Below, piece by piece: positions 1 to 5,724 of a stretch of DNA of 6,020 bases. The notes below the pieces were generated by a model. That model was given only the letters and a program-made list of their open reading frames with translations. It ran no database searches and had not been told where the DNA came from. The DNA is taken from assembly GCA_937901695.1 (NCBI GenBank), contig CALDJN010000127.1, positions 1-6,020 on the forward strand, written 5' to 3'. Positions within the stretch are counted from its first letter, which is position 1. Every line of letters starts with the position of its first letter. Made by a program: the position numbers and the translations under genes. The stretch comes from an uncultured Anaerocolumna sp. Lineage in GTDB: Bacteria > Bacillota > Clostridia > Lachnospirales > Lachnospiraceae.

Positions 1-61
1 AAGTAAAATGATAGACTATGTTCCTATATTATTACTTTTATTATTTTCATTATATATTTAA

Positions 62-77
62 AAGAATGGTAATTCTT
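62..77 (-). terminator. weak hairpin after rsmE, possible terminator
   Basis: A 6-bp perfect stem (AAGAAT / ATTCTT, loop 4 nt) starts about 25 bp after the rsmE stop and is followed on the minus strand by a short T run. The stem is A+T rich, so it would be a poor intrinsic terminator. The rest of positions 1-101 is A+T-rich sequence in which I see no gene. Seen: the dyad and T run. Inferred: a terminating role. Confidence 0.3.
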
Positions 78-101
78 AATAAGCTAGCATCATACATCCT
101 A

Positions 102-845
102 TCATTCATGTTCCATCTGTAACATAACCATAGATAATATGGCAAGTCCGGCTGTTTCAGTACGTAAAATTCTTCTTCCTAAGGTTATTGGCAATATGCC
201 TGCTTCTAAAGCCTGCCCAATCTCTTTTTCTTCAAAGCCGCCTTCTGGACCGATAAATACGGCTACGGACTGATTACTTTTCATGCTTTGGATGATTTCT
301 TTTGTTTTATTTATACCATCTGCTTCTTCATATGGTATTATTTTTACATCCATATTTTTCGCATAATTTAATGCTTCTTTAAAGTTCATGGTATCTGATA
401 CCATAGGTATGATTCCACGATTGGATTGTTTTGCTGCACTTGTAGCAATTAACTGCCAACGTTCTAATTTCTTGGCTTCCTTTTTTTTATCTTCTAATTT
501 TACAACAGTTCTTTGTGTCATAACTGGAATGATTTCATATACACCAAGTTCTACTGCCTTTTGTATGATTAACTCCATTTTGTCTTTTTTCGGAAGGCCT
601 TGGAATAAATATATTTTTCCGTCCAATTCTGTATCTGTATCACAGATTTCTTCAATAGAAACCGTAATTTCGTCCTTTGACTCCCTGTCTATTATACAAT
701 AGAAGTCTTTCCCTTGTCCATTACAAATTACTAGTTTCTCTCCTATACGCATCCGCAATACATTCTTTATGTGGTTTACATCTGTGCCTTTGATGGTGAT
801 AAATTGTTCACCTATTTGACTTTGGTCTACATAGAAACGGTACAT
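102..845 (-). CDS. rsmE: RsmE, 16S rRNA (uracil(1498)-N(3))-methyltransferase
   Basis: Cytoplasmic SPOUT-class methyltransferase that uses S-adenosylmethionine to make m3U1498 in 16S rRNA of the small subunit. From the chosen start the protein is 247 aa, normal for the family. It begins MYRFYV, with a PUA-like N-terminal domain (H25..VLR motif). The SPOUT domain has QSNR near 140, GPEGG at 199-203 and the knot motif LGRRILRTETA at 222-232, which binds the cofactor. The frame stays open upstream to an ATG at 890, but those residues do not look like RsmE. An AAGGAAGG ribosome site at 859-866 lies 13 nt before the ATG at 845 and is better spaced for the GTG at 854, so the true start is one of these two (or the ATG at 857). 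It is the last gene of the cluster, separated from prmA by repeats, a hairpin and a probable promoter of its own. Identity is secure; only the start is uncertain. Confidence 0.95.
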   Translation of the reverse strand: MYRFYVDQSQIGEQFITIKGTDVNHIKNVLRMRIGEKLVICNGQGKDFYCIIDRESKDEITVSIEEICDTDTELDGKIYLFQGLPKKDKMELIIQKAVELGVYEIIPVMTQRTVVKLEDKKKEAKKLERWQLIATSAAKQSNRGIIPMVSDTMNFKEALNYAKNMDVKIIPYEEADGINKTKEIIQSMKSNQSVAVFIGPEGGFEEKEIGQALEAGILPITLGRRILRTETAGLAILSMVMLQMEHE

Positions 846-950
846 AACAAGCACCATGCCTTCCTTGATATATTTATATAAAACTGCCATTCCTGTGAAA
901 GCATATCATTCTAGGCGCGGCAAGGGCAGTGAAAAAATCTTTGATTTACT

Positions 951-1124
951 ATATGTCATTCTGAGCAAAAATTCAGCCATGCTGATTATTATGCTTTTTA
1001 AATATTTAAGACCAGTGGTCTTGCGCAACGAGGAATCCCTGTTTGTAAATGAGATTCTCAGCGGAAGCGAAGAATCCCAACTTATAAATGAGATTCTTCG
1101 CCTTTCAGGCTCAGAATGACATAT
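951..1124. repeat. MITE-like palindromic repeat with 16-bp inverted ends
   Basis: The element is bounded by a perfect 16-bp inverted repeat: ATATGTCATTCTGAGC at 951-966 and its reverse complement at 1109-1124. Inside it are two copies of a 39-bp unit and a 15-bp palindrome. The outer motif GTCATTCTGAGC followed by GAAGAATCT, read on the minus strand, belongs to a dispersed bacterial intergenic repeat type that is often mistranslated as short proteins containing strings such as CHSEPE, RRISF and LLRMT. Such strings appear here in frames on the minus strand, so those frames are not counted as genes. No transposase is present, so any movement would depend on an enzyme encoded elsewhere. TA dinucleotides flank a slightly shorter 12-bp-arm version and could be a target duplication, but palindrome symmetry makes this undecidable. 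Confidence 0.75.
1033..1110. repeat. two 39-bp tandem units inside the palindromic repeat
   Basis: Positions 1033-1058 and 1072-1097 match at 22 of 26 bases (both begin GAATCCC and end TAAATGAGATTCT) at a period of exactly 39 bp. Because 39 is a multiple of three, the duplication keeps reading frames open on both strands, which explains the spurious open frames here. It shows internal amplification within the repeat element. Confidence 0.6.
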
Positions 1125-1165
1125 GACCGCTATTTTAGAATGACATTTGTATTCTTCCATTACAT

Positions 1166-1194
1166 AAAAAGCTGCTGAATATATATCAGCAGCT
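1166..1194 (-). terminator. intrinsic terminator-type hairpin downstream of prmA
   Basis: A perfect 9-bp stem (AGCTGCTGA / TCAGCAGCT, loop 7 nt, 1170-1194) is followed on the minus strand by a run of T (1166-1169, extended by the T of the stem base). This is the usual form of a Rho-independent terminator for transcripts arriving from prmA, about 100 bp after its stop. The probable promoter at 1198-1226 would start RNA within or just before the first arm, so the hairpin may also act on the rsmE transcript. Confidence 0.65.
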
Positions 1195-1197
1195 ATA

Positions 1198-1226
1198 GTT
1201 ATATATTATGAGGTGAGTTTTGTCAA
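1198..1226 (-). promoter_or_regulatory. probable sigma-A promoter for rsmE
   Basis: On the minus strand there is a perfect -35 box TTGACA (1221-1226), a 17-bp spacer, and a -10 box TATAAC (1198-1203, five of six consensus bases). The predicted start is near 1191. It would transcribe the terminator-type hairpin, the palindromic repeat and then rsmE, giving a leader of about 345 nt. It would let rsmE be expressed independently of the chaperone operon. The match is strong by sequence; activity is inferred. Confidence 0.6.
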
Positions 1227-1227
1227 A

Positions 1228-1257
1228 CTATTTCTGTGCTACAATGGAAACCCAGTC
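1228..1257 (-). repeat. duplicated 3' end of prmA (gene-tail remnant)
   Basis: Positions 1230-1257 match the true prmA end at 1296-1323 in 27 of 28 bases. The offset is exactly 66 bp, so both lie in one reading frame. The copy encodes DWVSIVAQK followed by TAG, the same last nine residues as PrmA (which ends in TGA). Upstream of the match the codons are unlike PrmA, and the frame is closed by a TAG at 1291-1293 directly after the prmA TGA. A frame of 17 codons from an ATG at 1281 exists but has no visible ribosome site. I regard it as an untranslated remnant of a duplication or recombination event. Confidence 0.75.
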
Positions 1258-1293
1258 TCTTCTTAAGAAGTCTTGTGTCATAGTTTCTAACTA

Positions 1294-2247
1294 TCATTTC
1301 TGTGCTACAATAGAAACCCAGTCACCCATTTCATTTATTTCTAATATATGAAAACCATTTTTTAAAATGGCTTCCTTTACCTTTTCCTTTTTCATGTTTA
1401 TAATTCCAGAGCTGATAAATATACCGCCTGATTTCATGTGTTTTCCAATCTCTGCAGAAAGAGGAATAATAACATCTGCTAATATGTTTGCTACCACAAC
1501 ATCATAGCATTGAAAGCCTGCTTGTTTTTGGATAGTTTCGTCGGATATGATATCTCCGCTCATTATGGTTAAAACATCCTTGGATATATGATTCACTTCT
1601 GCATTTTCATAAGCAGAATTTACTGCATTGGGATCAATATCCGTTCCGAATACGGTATCTGCACCAAGTTTTGCTCCGATAATAGATAGAATTCCACTGC
1701 CACAGCCTACATCTAACAATCTTGTACCTGAATTTACATACTTTTTCAAACCAATGATACATAACTTGGTAGTCTCGTGAGAACCTGTTCCAAAAGCAGT
1801 ACCTGGATCAATTTCAATGATAAGATCATTCTCAGAAACATGGTCTAATGATTCCCATGTTGGTTTAATTACAATGGTATCATCAACACGAAACGGTTTA
1901 AAAAATTTTTTCCAATTGTTTATCCAATCTACATCTTCTGTTTCAGAAATCATTATCTTTCTGCTGCCTACATCCACAAATTCTGCTAATTCATCTAAAC
2001 CATCCTGAATTTTAGCCATGGTTTCCTCTACATTTTCGCCTTCCTGTAAATAAAAACTGATAGTTGCTGTTTTATCCATTTCATTTACTTCAGGCAGTAT
2101 GTCAATGAACATGGCTTTTTTCTCTTCTTCTGTAATTGGAACATTGTCTACTATTTCAATGCCTTCAAATCCTAATTCAGTTAACATATTACTGATAAGA
2201 TCTTCCGCTTCTGACATAGTTTTTAAAGTTAATTTTGTCCATTTCAT
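1294..2247 (-). CDS. prmA: PrmA, ribosomal protein L11 methyltransferase
   Basis: Cytoplasmic class I SAM-dependent methyltransferase that methylates amino groups of ribosomal protein L11. At 317 aa it has normal length. The N-terminal part (about 1-110) is the L11-recognition domain. The family signature TAFGTGSHETT is at 150-160, the SAM-binding motif LLDVGCGSGILSI at 177-189, the acidic residues of the next strand at D203 and D205, and the catalytic-region motif NILADVI at 254-260. The ATG lies 2 bp after the dnaJ stop, and only a distant purine-rich stretch precedes it, so translation is probably coupled to dnaJ. The stop TGA is followed at once by an in-frame TAG. The last 28 bp are duplicated 66 bp downstream. 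Linkage to dnaJ and rsmE is common in Clostridia. Identity is secure. Confidence 0.97.
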   Translation of the reverse strand: MKWTKLTLKTMSEAEDLISNMLTELGFEGIEIVDNVPITEEEKKAMFIDILPEVNEMDKTATISFYLQEGENVEETMAKIQDGLDELAEFVDVGSRKIMISETEDVDWINNWKKFFKPFRVDDTIVIKPTWESLDHVSENDLIIEIDPGTAFGTGSHETTKLCIIGLKKYVNSGTRLLDVGCGSGILSIIGAKLGADTVFGTDIDPNAVNSAYENAEVNHISKDVLTIMSGDIISDETIQKQAGFQCYDVVVANILADVIIPLSAEIGKHMKSGGIFISSGIINMKKEKVKEAILKNGFHILEINEMGDWVSIVAQK

Positions 2248-2249
2248 GA

Positions 2250-3389
2250 TTATTTACCAAAGAATTTCTTCTTTCCTTTTTCTTTTTCATGTTCTGGCTC
2301 CTCACTTTTACCGTTCATGGCATCATCGAATTTTTGTAATAATTCTTTTTGCTCACTGGTTAATTTTGTTGGAACTTGAACAACTAAAGTAACATAATGG
2401 TCACCACGCACCTGTCTATTACGAAGTGTTGGAACACCCTTGCCTCTTAAACGTACTTTAGTATCTGTTTGTGTACCTGCTTTTACCGTATAGATAACAT
2501 CTCCATCTACAGTGTTAATACGGATATCGGCACCTAATGCTGCCTGTGCAAAAGAAATTGGTACTGTAGAATAGATGTCATAATCCTGTCTTTGGAATAT
2601 TGGATGTCTGCTTACGGTAACTTCTACTAATAAGTCACCTCTCTCGCCACCGTTAATTCCAGGTTCCCCTTTTTCACGAATTCTGATACTTTGACCACTA
2701 TCAATACCTGCAGGTATGGAAACTGCAATCTTCTTTCGCTTAGTTACATATCCAGTACCATAACAATCAGAACATTTTTCTTTTACTACTTTACCTGTAC
2801 CATGGCAATCTGGACAGGTTTGTACATTTCTTACCATACCAAATAAGGACTGCTGTGTATATACAACCTGGCCTTTACCACCGCATTTTGAACAGGTTTC
2901 AGGATGAGTTCCTGGTTTTGCACCTGTACCATGGCAAGTAGTACATTCCTCTTTTAGATTTAATTCTAATTCTTTATCAACACCGGATACCGCTTCTTCA
3001 AAAGTAATCCTTACTGCAGCTCTAACATTAGCACCATTCATTGGCCCATTACTGGACCTTCTGCTTCTGCCGCCTCCAAATAAATCTCCAAAGATATCTC
3101 CAAAGATATCCCCCATATCCATATTGGTAAAGTCAAAGCCACCGGCACCGCCAGCGCCGCCTTCAAATGCAGCATGACCGAATTGATCATATTGTCTACG
3201 TTTATCCTGATCACTTAATACTGCATAGGCTTCCGAAGCTTCTTTGAATTTAGCTTCTGCTTCTTTGTCACCAGGATTTGCATCCGGGTGATATTTTTTT
3301 GCTAATTTTCTATATGCTTTTTTTAATTCATCATCTGTTGCAGACTTGGAGACCCCCAAGACTTCATAATAATCACGTTTATCTGCCAT
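2250..3389 (-). CDS. dnaJ: DnaJ, Hsp40 co-chaperone
   Basis: Cytoplasmic type I Hsp40 that delivers unfolded substrate to DnaK and stimulates its ATPase. The 379-aa protein has the full domain order: J domain (about 4-70, HPD at 34-36), Gly/Phe region (about 74-108, with the repeat GDIFGDIFGDLF at 93-104), four CxxCxGxG zinc motifs starting at C149, C166, C192 and C206, a C-terminal substrate-binding region (about 220-340), and a Lys/Glu-rich tail ending KKKFFGK. The start is fixed by a strong AAGGAGGA ribosome site 11 nt upstream (3401-3408). It follows dnaK after an unusually long gap containing a likely promoter, so it can probably be made apart from dnaK. It runs into prmA with a 2-bp gap. 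All key residues are intact. Confidence 0.98.
   Translation of the reverse strand: MADKRDYYEVLGVSKSATDDELKKAYRKLAKKYHPDANPGDKEAEAKFKEASEAYAVLSDQDKRRQYDQFGHAAFEGGAGGAGGFDFTNMDMGDIFGDIFGDLFGGGRSRRSSNGPMNGANVRAAVRITFEEAVSGVDKELELNLKEECTTCHGTGAKPGTHPETCSKCGGKGQVVYTQQSLFGMVRNVQTCPDCHGTGKVVKEKCSDCYGTGYVTKRKKIAVSIPAGIDSGQSIRIREKGEPGINGGERGDLLVEVTVSRHPIFQRQDYDIYSTVPISFAQAALGADIRINTVDGDVIYTVKAGTQTDTKVRLRGKGVPTLRNRQVRGDHYVTLVVQVPTKLTSEQKELLQKFDDAMNGKSEEPEHEKEKGKKKFFGK
3085..3108. repeat. 12-bp tandem repeat within dnaJ
   Basis: Two perfect copies of TCTCCAAAGATA, with a degenerate third copy at 3073-3084, encode the GDIF/GDIF/GDLF run of the DnaJ Gly/Phe region. In-frame 12-bp units can expand or contract without a frameshift. 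Similar runs are common in DnaJ proteins, so this is a local curiosity. Confidence 0.7.
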
Positions 3390-3397
3390 GATTTCAT

Positions 3398-3526
3398 CTA
3401 TCCTCCTTGCGAATTTTCTAAGCGAACAAAAACTGCCAAGAAAATCCTCATATCTATTTCTTGACTTTTAGTCCAAACTTCTTCACTTTCTACTAAGTAG
3501 CCAAAGCGGATATTCCACTTGCCCAC
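3398..3526 (-). CDS. possible 42-codon leader ORF ahead of dnaJ, doubtful
   Basis: A frame runs open from 3553 to a TAG at 3398-3400, only 8 nt before the dnaJ ATG. The first plausible start is GTG at 3526, giving 42 aa beginning MGKWNIRFGY and ending RLENSQGG; an internal ATG lies at 3451. Its final codons CAA-GGA-GGA are the dnaJ ribosome site itself, so ribosomes finishing here would stop on top of it. Only a distant AAGGGG precedes the GTG. I recognise no domain. The block is less A+T rich than the dnaK-proximal half of the gap, so it could equally be a remnant or dispersed repeat that happens to be open. Alternatives: leader peptide, pseudogene tail, or chance. Confidence 0.3.
   Translation of the reverse strand: MGKWNIRFGYLVESEEVWTKSQEIDMRIFLAVFVRLENSQGG
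3401..3408 (-). promoter_or_regulatory. dnaJ ribosome binding site
   Basis: AAGGAGGA on the minus strand, 11 nt before the dnaJ ATG, is close to perfect anti-SD complementarity and fixes the dnaJ start. It is unusual in lying inside the end of the small open frame at 3398-3526. A hairpin-forming repeat (3411-3419 with 3439-3447) ends just upstream of it and would leave the site single-stranded. Confidence 0.85.
3411..3447 (-). other. hairpin immediately upstream of the dnaJ ribosome site
   Basis: On the minus strand GGATTTTCT (3439-3447) can pair with AGAAAATTC (3411-3419), 9 bp including one G-U pair, around a 19-nt loop. It ends 2 nt before the ribosome site. It does not cover AGGAGG, so it might stabilise the mRNA end or keep the site open. 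The role is inferred. Confidence 0.35.
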
Positions 3527-3550
3527 AGGCGAATTTATCCCCTTGGCTGC
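3497..3550 (-). other. long-range helix in the dnaJ leader
   Basis: GTAGCCAA (3497-3504) and TTGGCTGC (3543-3550) can form an 8-bp helix in RNA with one G-U pair. Inside it GGATA (3508-3512) faces TATCC (3536-3540), and a small GCC/GGC stem sits at the centre. Together they make a nested, roughly coaxial arrangement of about 54 nt. It resembles no riboswitch class that I recognise. The same block carries the doubtful small ORF. Confidence 0.35.
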
Positions 3551-3568
3551 ATTTTATCCTTAATCCAC

Positions 3569-3596
3569 AAATAGGCAGTCAAAAGACCGCCTATTT
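3569..3596 (-). other. 12-bp hairpin in the 5' part of the dnaJ leader
   Basis: AAATAGGCGGTC pairs with GACTGCCTATTT on the minus strand: 12 bp with one G-U pair and a TTTT loop. It is the most stable dyad in the gap. No T run follows on either strand, so it is not a standard intrinsic terminator. It lies about 25 nt after the predicted dnaJ transcript start and could be a 5' stabilising hairpin or the processed edge of a longer dnaK-dnaJ mRNA. Confidence 0.6.
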
Positions 3597-3626
3597 ATAA
3601 ATGTTAGGGAACGACCCACAACCAAT

Positions 3627-3655
3627 ATACTATACAAAATATCAGAAAAAGTCAA
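3627..3655 (-). promoter_or_regulatory. probable sigma-A promoter for dnaJ
   Basis: The minus strand reads TTGACT (3650-3655, five of six bases of the -35 consensus), a 17-bp spacer, and TAGTAT (3627-3632). An overlapping TATAGT at 3629-3634 is a better -10 but with a 15-bp spacer. Start of transcription would be near 3620, giving a dnaJ leader of about 230 nt. No CIRCE-type operator overlaps it, so it may give constitutive dnaJ-prmA expression. Strength and use are inferred. Confidence 0.45.
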
Positions 3656-3674
3656 ACATTGATATTTATATTTT

Positions 3675-3703
3675 AAGTAAATTATATTATAAATGATTTA
3701 CTT
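3675..3703. repeat. A+T-rich inverted repeat downstream of dnaK
   Basis: AAGTAAAT (3675-3682) and ATTTACTT (3696-3703) are perfect inverted copies, and three more inner pairs (one G-U) leave a 7-nt loop. It sits about 90 bp after the dnaK stop. No T run follows on the minus strand; four T follow on the plus strand, where no gene ends. It may protect the 3' end of dnaK mRNA or be an operator-like dyad. The remainder of 3704-3791 holds no other feature I can see. Confidence 0.45.
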
Positions 3704-3791
3704 TTGAATAAAATATTTTGAATTATTTCATTCTTATATAGATATCATTTATGGAAGACCAATCTTGTCAGGCTATAGATACTTAATCAGA

Positions 3792-5660
3792 TTATACTTC
3801 TCTATAATCTCCATCTACTACGTCATCAGCTGGTCCACCGCCAGTTGTATAGTCAGGAGCTGGCCCGCCTTGTGCTCCTTGAGGTCCTTGAGCTCCTTGA
3901 GCTCCTTCATACATTTTTGCAAATAAATTTTGAGCACTTTCCATTAACTTTTCTTTTGCAGCTTTTAGATCTGCTACTTCTCCTTCAGACATTACCTCTG
4001 GATTTGATTTTTCTACTAAATCCTTTAAGTGATTTAAATCAGCTTCTACCTTAGATTTATCATCTGCATTAAGTTTGTCACCAACATCGCTTAATGCTTT
4101 TTCTGTCTGGAATACCATAGAATCTGCATCATTTCTAACTTCAACAGCTTCTTTACGTTTCTTATCCTGTGCTTCGAATTCAGCAGCTTCTTTTACCGCT
4201 TTATCAATATCAGAGTCTGACATGTTAGAACCACCAGTAATTGTAATGTGTTGTTCTTTACTTGTTCCTAAATCTTTTGCAGATACATTTAAGATACCAT
4301 TAGCATCAATGTCAAATGTAACCTCGATTTGAGGAACACCTCTTCTTGCTGGTGGAATACCATCTAGTCTAAATTGTCCAAGACTCTTGTTGTCTTTGGC
4401 AAATTGTCTTTCACCTTGAACGATATTAATATCAACAGCTGTCTGGTTGTCTGCAGCTGTAGAGAAGATTTGACTCTTCTTAGTAGGGATAGTTGTATTT
4501 CTTTCAATTAATCTTGTAGCAACACCACCCATAGTTTCAATGCTTAAAGATAATGGTGTAACATCAAGTAATAAGATATCTCCTGCACCAGCATCTCCTG
4601 CTAATTTACCGCCTTGAACAGAAGCGCCGATAGCAACACATTCGTCAGGGTTTAAGGTTTTGGATGGTTCATGACCGGTTAATAGTTTTACTTTATCCTG
4701 TACAGCAGGAACACGGGTAGAACCACCAACAAGTAAAACTTTACTTAACTCAGAAGCAGAAATACCAGCATCTCTTAATGCGTTTTGAACAGGAGTAGCA
4801 GTTCTTTCTATTAAGTCATGAGTTAATTCATCGAATTTTGCTCTTGTCAGGTTCATATCAAAATGCTTTGGTCCTTCTGCTGTTGCAGTAATGAAAGGTA
4901 AGTTTATATTTGTTGTAGCTGCAGAAGATAATTCTTTCTTTGCTTTTTCTGCTGCTTCTTTTAATCTTTGAAGTGCCATTTTATCAGTTGATAAATCAAC
5001 ACCTTCTGTTCTCTTAAACTCGTCAATCATGTATCTGGTAACTCTTTCGTCGAAGTCATCACCACCAAGTCTGTTATCACCAGAAGTAGCTAAAACTTCA
5101 ATTACACCATCACCAATTTCGATAACGGAAACATCAAATGTACCGCCGCCTAAGTCGTAAACCATGATTTTTTGTTCTTTTTCGTTATCAAGTCCATAAG
5201 CTAAAGCTGCAGCAGTAGGCTCGTTAATAATTCTCTTAACGTCAAGGCCTGCAATCTTACCAGCATCTTTAGTTGCCTGTCTTTGAGCATCGTTAAAATA
5301 AGCAGGAACTGTAATAACAGCTTCTGTAACAGTTTCTCCTAAATAACTTTCTGCGTCTGCTTTTAATTTTTGCAGAATCATTGCGGAGATTTCCTGAGGT
5401 GTGAATCTCTTATCATCTATATTAATCTTAAAGTCTGTACCCATATGTCTCTTAATAGAAGAGATTGTCTTGTCAGCGTTAGTTACAGCCTGACGTTTTG
5501 CAGGTTCACCAACTAATCTTTCTCCTGTCTTTGTAAATGCAACAACTGATGGTGTAGTTCTAGAACCTTCTGTATTGGCTATAACTACTGGTTTTCCACC
5601 TTCCATAACGGCAACACATGAGTTTGTCGTTCCTAAATCGATTCCTATGATTTTACCCAT
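3792..5660 (-). CDS. dnaK: DnaK, Hsp70 chaperone
   Basis: ATP-driven cytoplasmic chaperone that binds exposed hydrophobic segments and cycles with DnaJ and GrpE. The 622-aa protein has the nucleotide-binding domain at about 1-358, with GIDLGTTNSC (6-15), VYDLGGGTFDVSV (167-179) and VLLVGGSTRVPAV (308-320). The linker DILLLDVTPL is at 361-370, followed by the beta substrate-binding domain (to about 480) and a helical lid. It lacks the segment of roughly 23 residues that E. coli DnaK carries after about residue 75, as is typical of Gram-positive Hsp70. The tail has four Gly-Ala/Pro-Gln triplets (586-597) and ends DDVVDGDYREV. The start is fixed by AGGAGG 8 nt upstream (5669-5674). It follows grpE after a 136-bp A+T-rich gap. 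All nucleotide-binding motifs are intact. Confidence 0.99.
   Translation of the reverse strand: MGKIIGIDLGTTNSCVAVMEGGKPVVIANTEGSRTTPSVVAFTKTGERLVGEPAKRQAVTNADKTISSIKRHMGTDFKINIDDKRFTPQEISAMILQKLKADAESYLGETVTEAVITVPAYFNDAQRQATKDAGKIAGLDVKRIINEPTAAALAYGLDNEKEQKIMVYDLGGGTFDVSVIEIGDGVIEVLATSGDNRLGGDDFDERVTRYMIDEFKRTEGVDLSTDKMALQRLKEAAEKAKKELSSAATTNINLPFITATAEGPKHFDMNLTRAKFDELTHDLIERTATPVQNALRDAGISASELSKVLLVGGSTRVPAVQDKVKLLTGHEPSKTLNPDECVAIGASVQGGKLAGDAGAGDILLLDVTPLSLSIETMGGVATRLIERNTTIPTKKSQIFSTAADNQTAVDINIVQGERQFAKDNKSLGQFRLDGIPPARRGVPQIEVTFDIDANGILNVSAKDLGTSKEQHITITGGSNMSDSDIDKAVKEAAEFEAQDKKRKEAVEVRNDADSMVFQTEKALSDVGDKLNADDKSKVEADLNHLKDLVEKSNPEVMSEGEVADLKAAKEKLMESAQNLFAKMYEGAQGAQGPQGAQGGPAPDYTTGGGPADDVVDGDYREV
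3872..3907. repeat. 9-bp tandem repeat in the dnaK 3' region
   Basis: Four copies of a 9-bp unit (GAGCTCCTT, two exact and two with one or two changes) encode the Gly-Ala/Pro-Gln triplets of the disordered DnaK tail. The length of this tract is likely to vary between strains by whole triplets. Confidence 0.75.
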
Positions 5661-5724
5661 AATTTATTCCTCCTAAATTTTTTCAATATAAATTATTACA
5701 AGTTAATAATAAATTATAATTAGA

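Larger units (their letters stand above)
903..1146. repeat. outer degenerate arms around the palindromic repeat
   Basis: Positions 903-913 (ATATCATTCTA) and 1136-1146 (TAGAATGACAT) are inverted copies of each other with 10 of 11 matches. Both look like decayed versions of the terminal arm of the inner element at 951-1124. After the left arm, 914-940 continues with a G+C-rich stretch ending GAAAAAATCT, resembling a mutated form of the GAAGAATCT segment inside the inner element. The simplest reading is an old copy of the same repeat into which, or beside which, a younger copy was inserted. This is inferred from short matches only. Confidence 0.4.

Noticed and set aside
388..702. Plus-strand open frame of 104 codons opposite rsmE
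   Set aside because: It is the antisense shadow of a clear rsmE gene, with no ribosome site and no family likeness. The same holds for plus-strand frames opposite prmA, dnaJ and dnaK.
948..953. Second rsmE promoter with a TATAGT -10 box at the repeat edge
   Set aside because: The only -35 at suitable distance matches three of six bases. The promoter at 1198-1226 is much better.
906..1160. Open frame of 84 codons on the minus strand and one of 87 codons on the plus strand (856-1119)
   Set aside because: Both run through the palindromic repeat. The strings CHSEPE, RRISF and LLRMT are the usual mistranslation of this repeat class, and the 39-bp periodicity keeps both strands open. No ribosome site or protein-like composition supports either.
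3569..3596. Reading the 12-bp hairpin as a Rho-independent terminator between dnaK and dnaJ
   Set aside because: The stem is good but neither strand has a T run after it, and it lies downstream of the likely dnaJ promoter.
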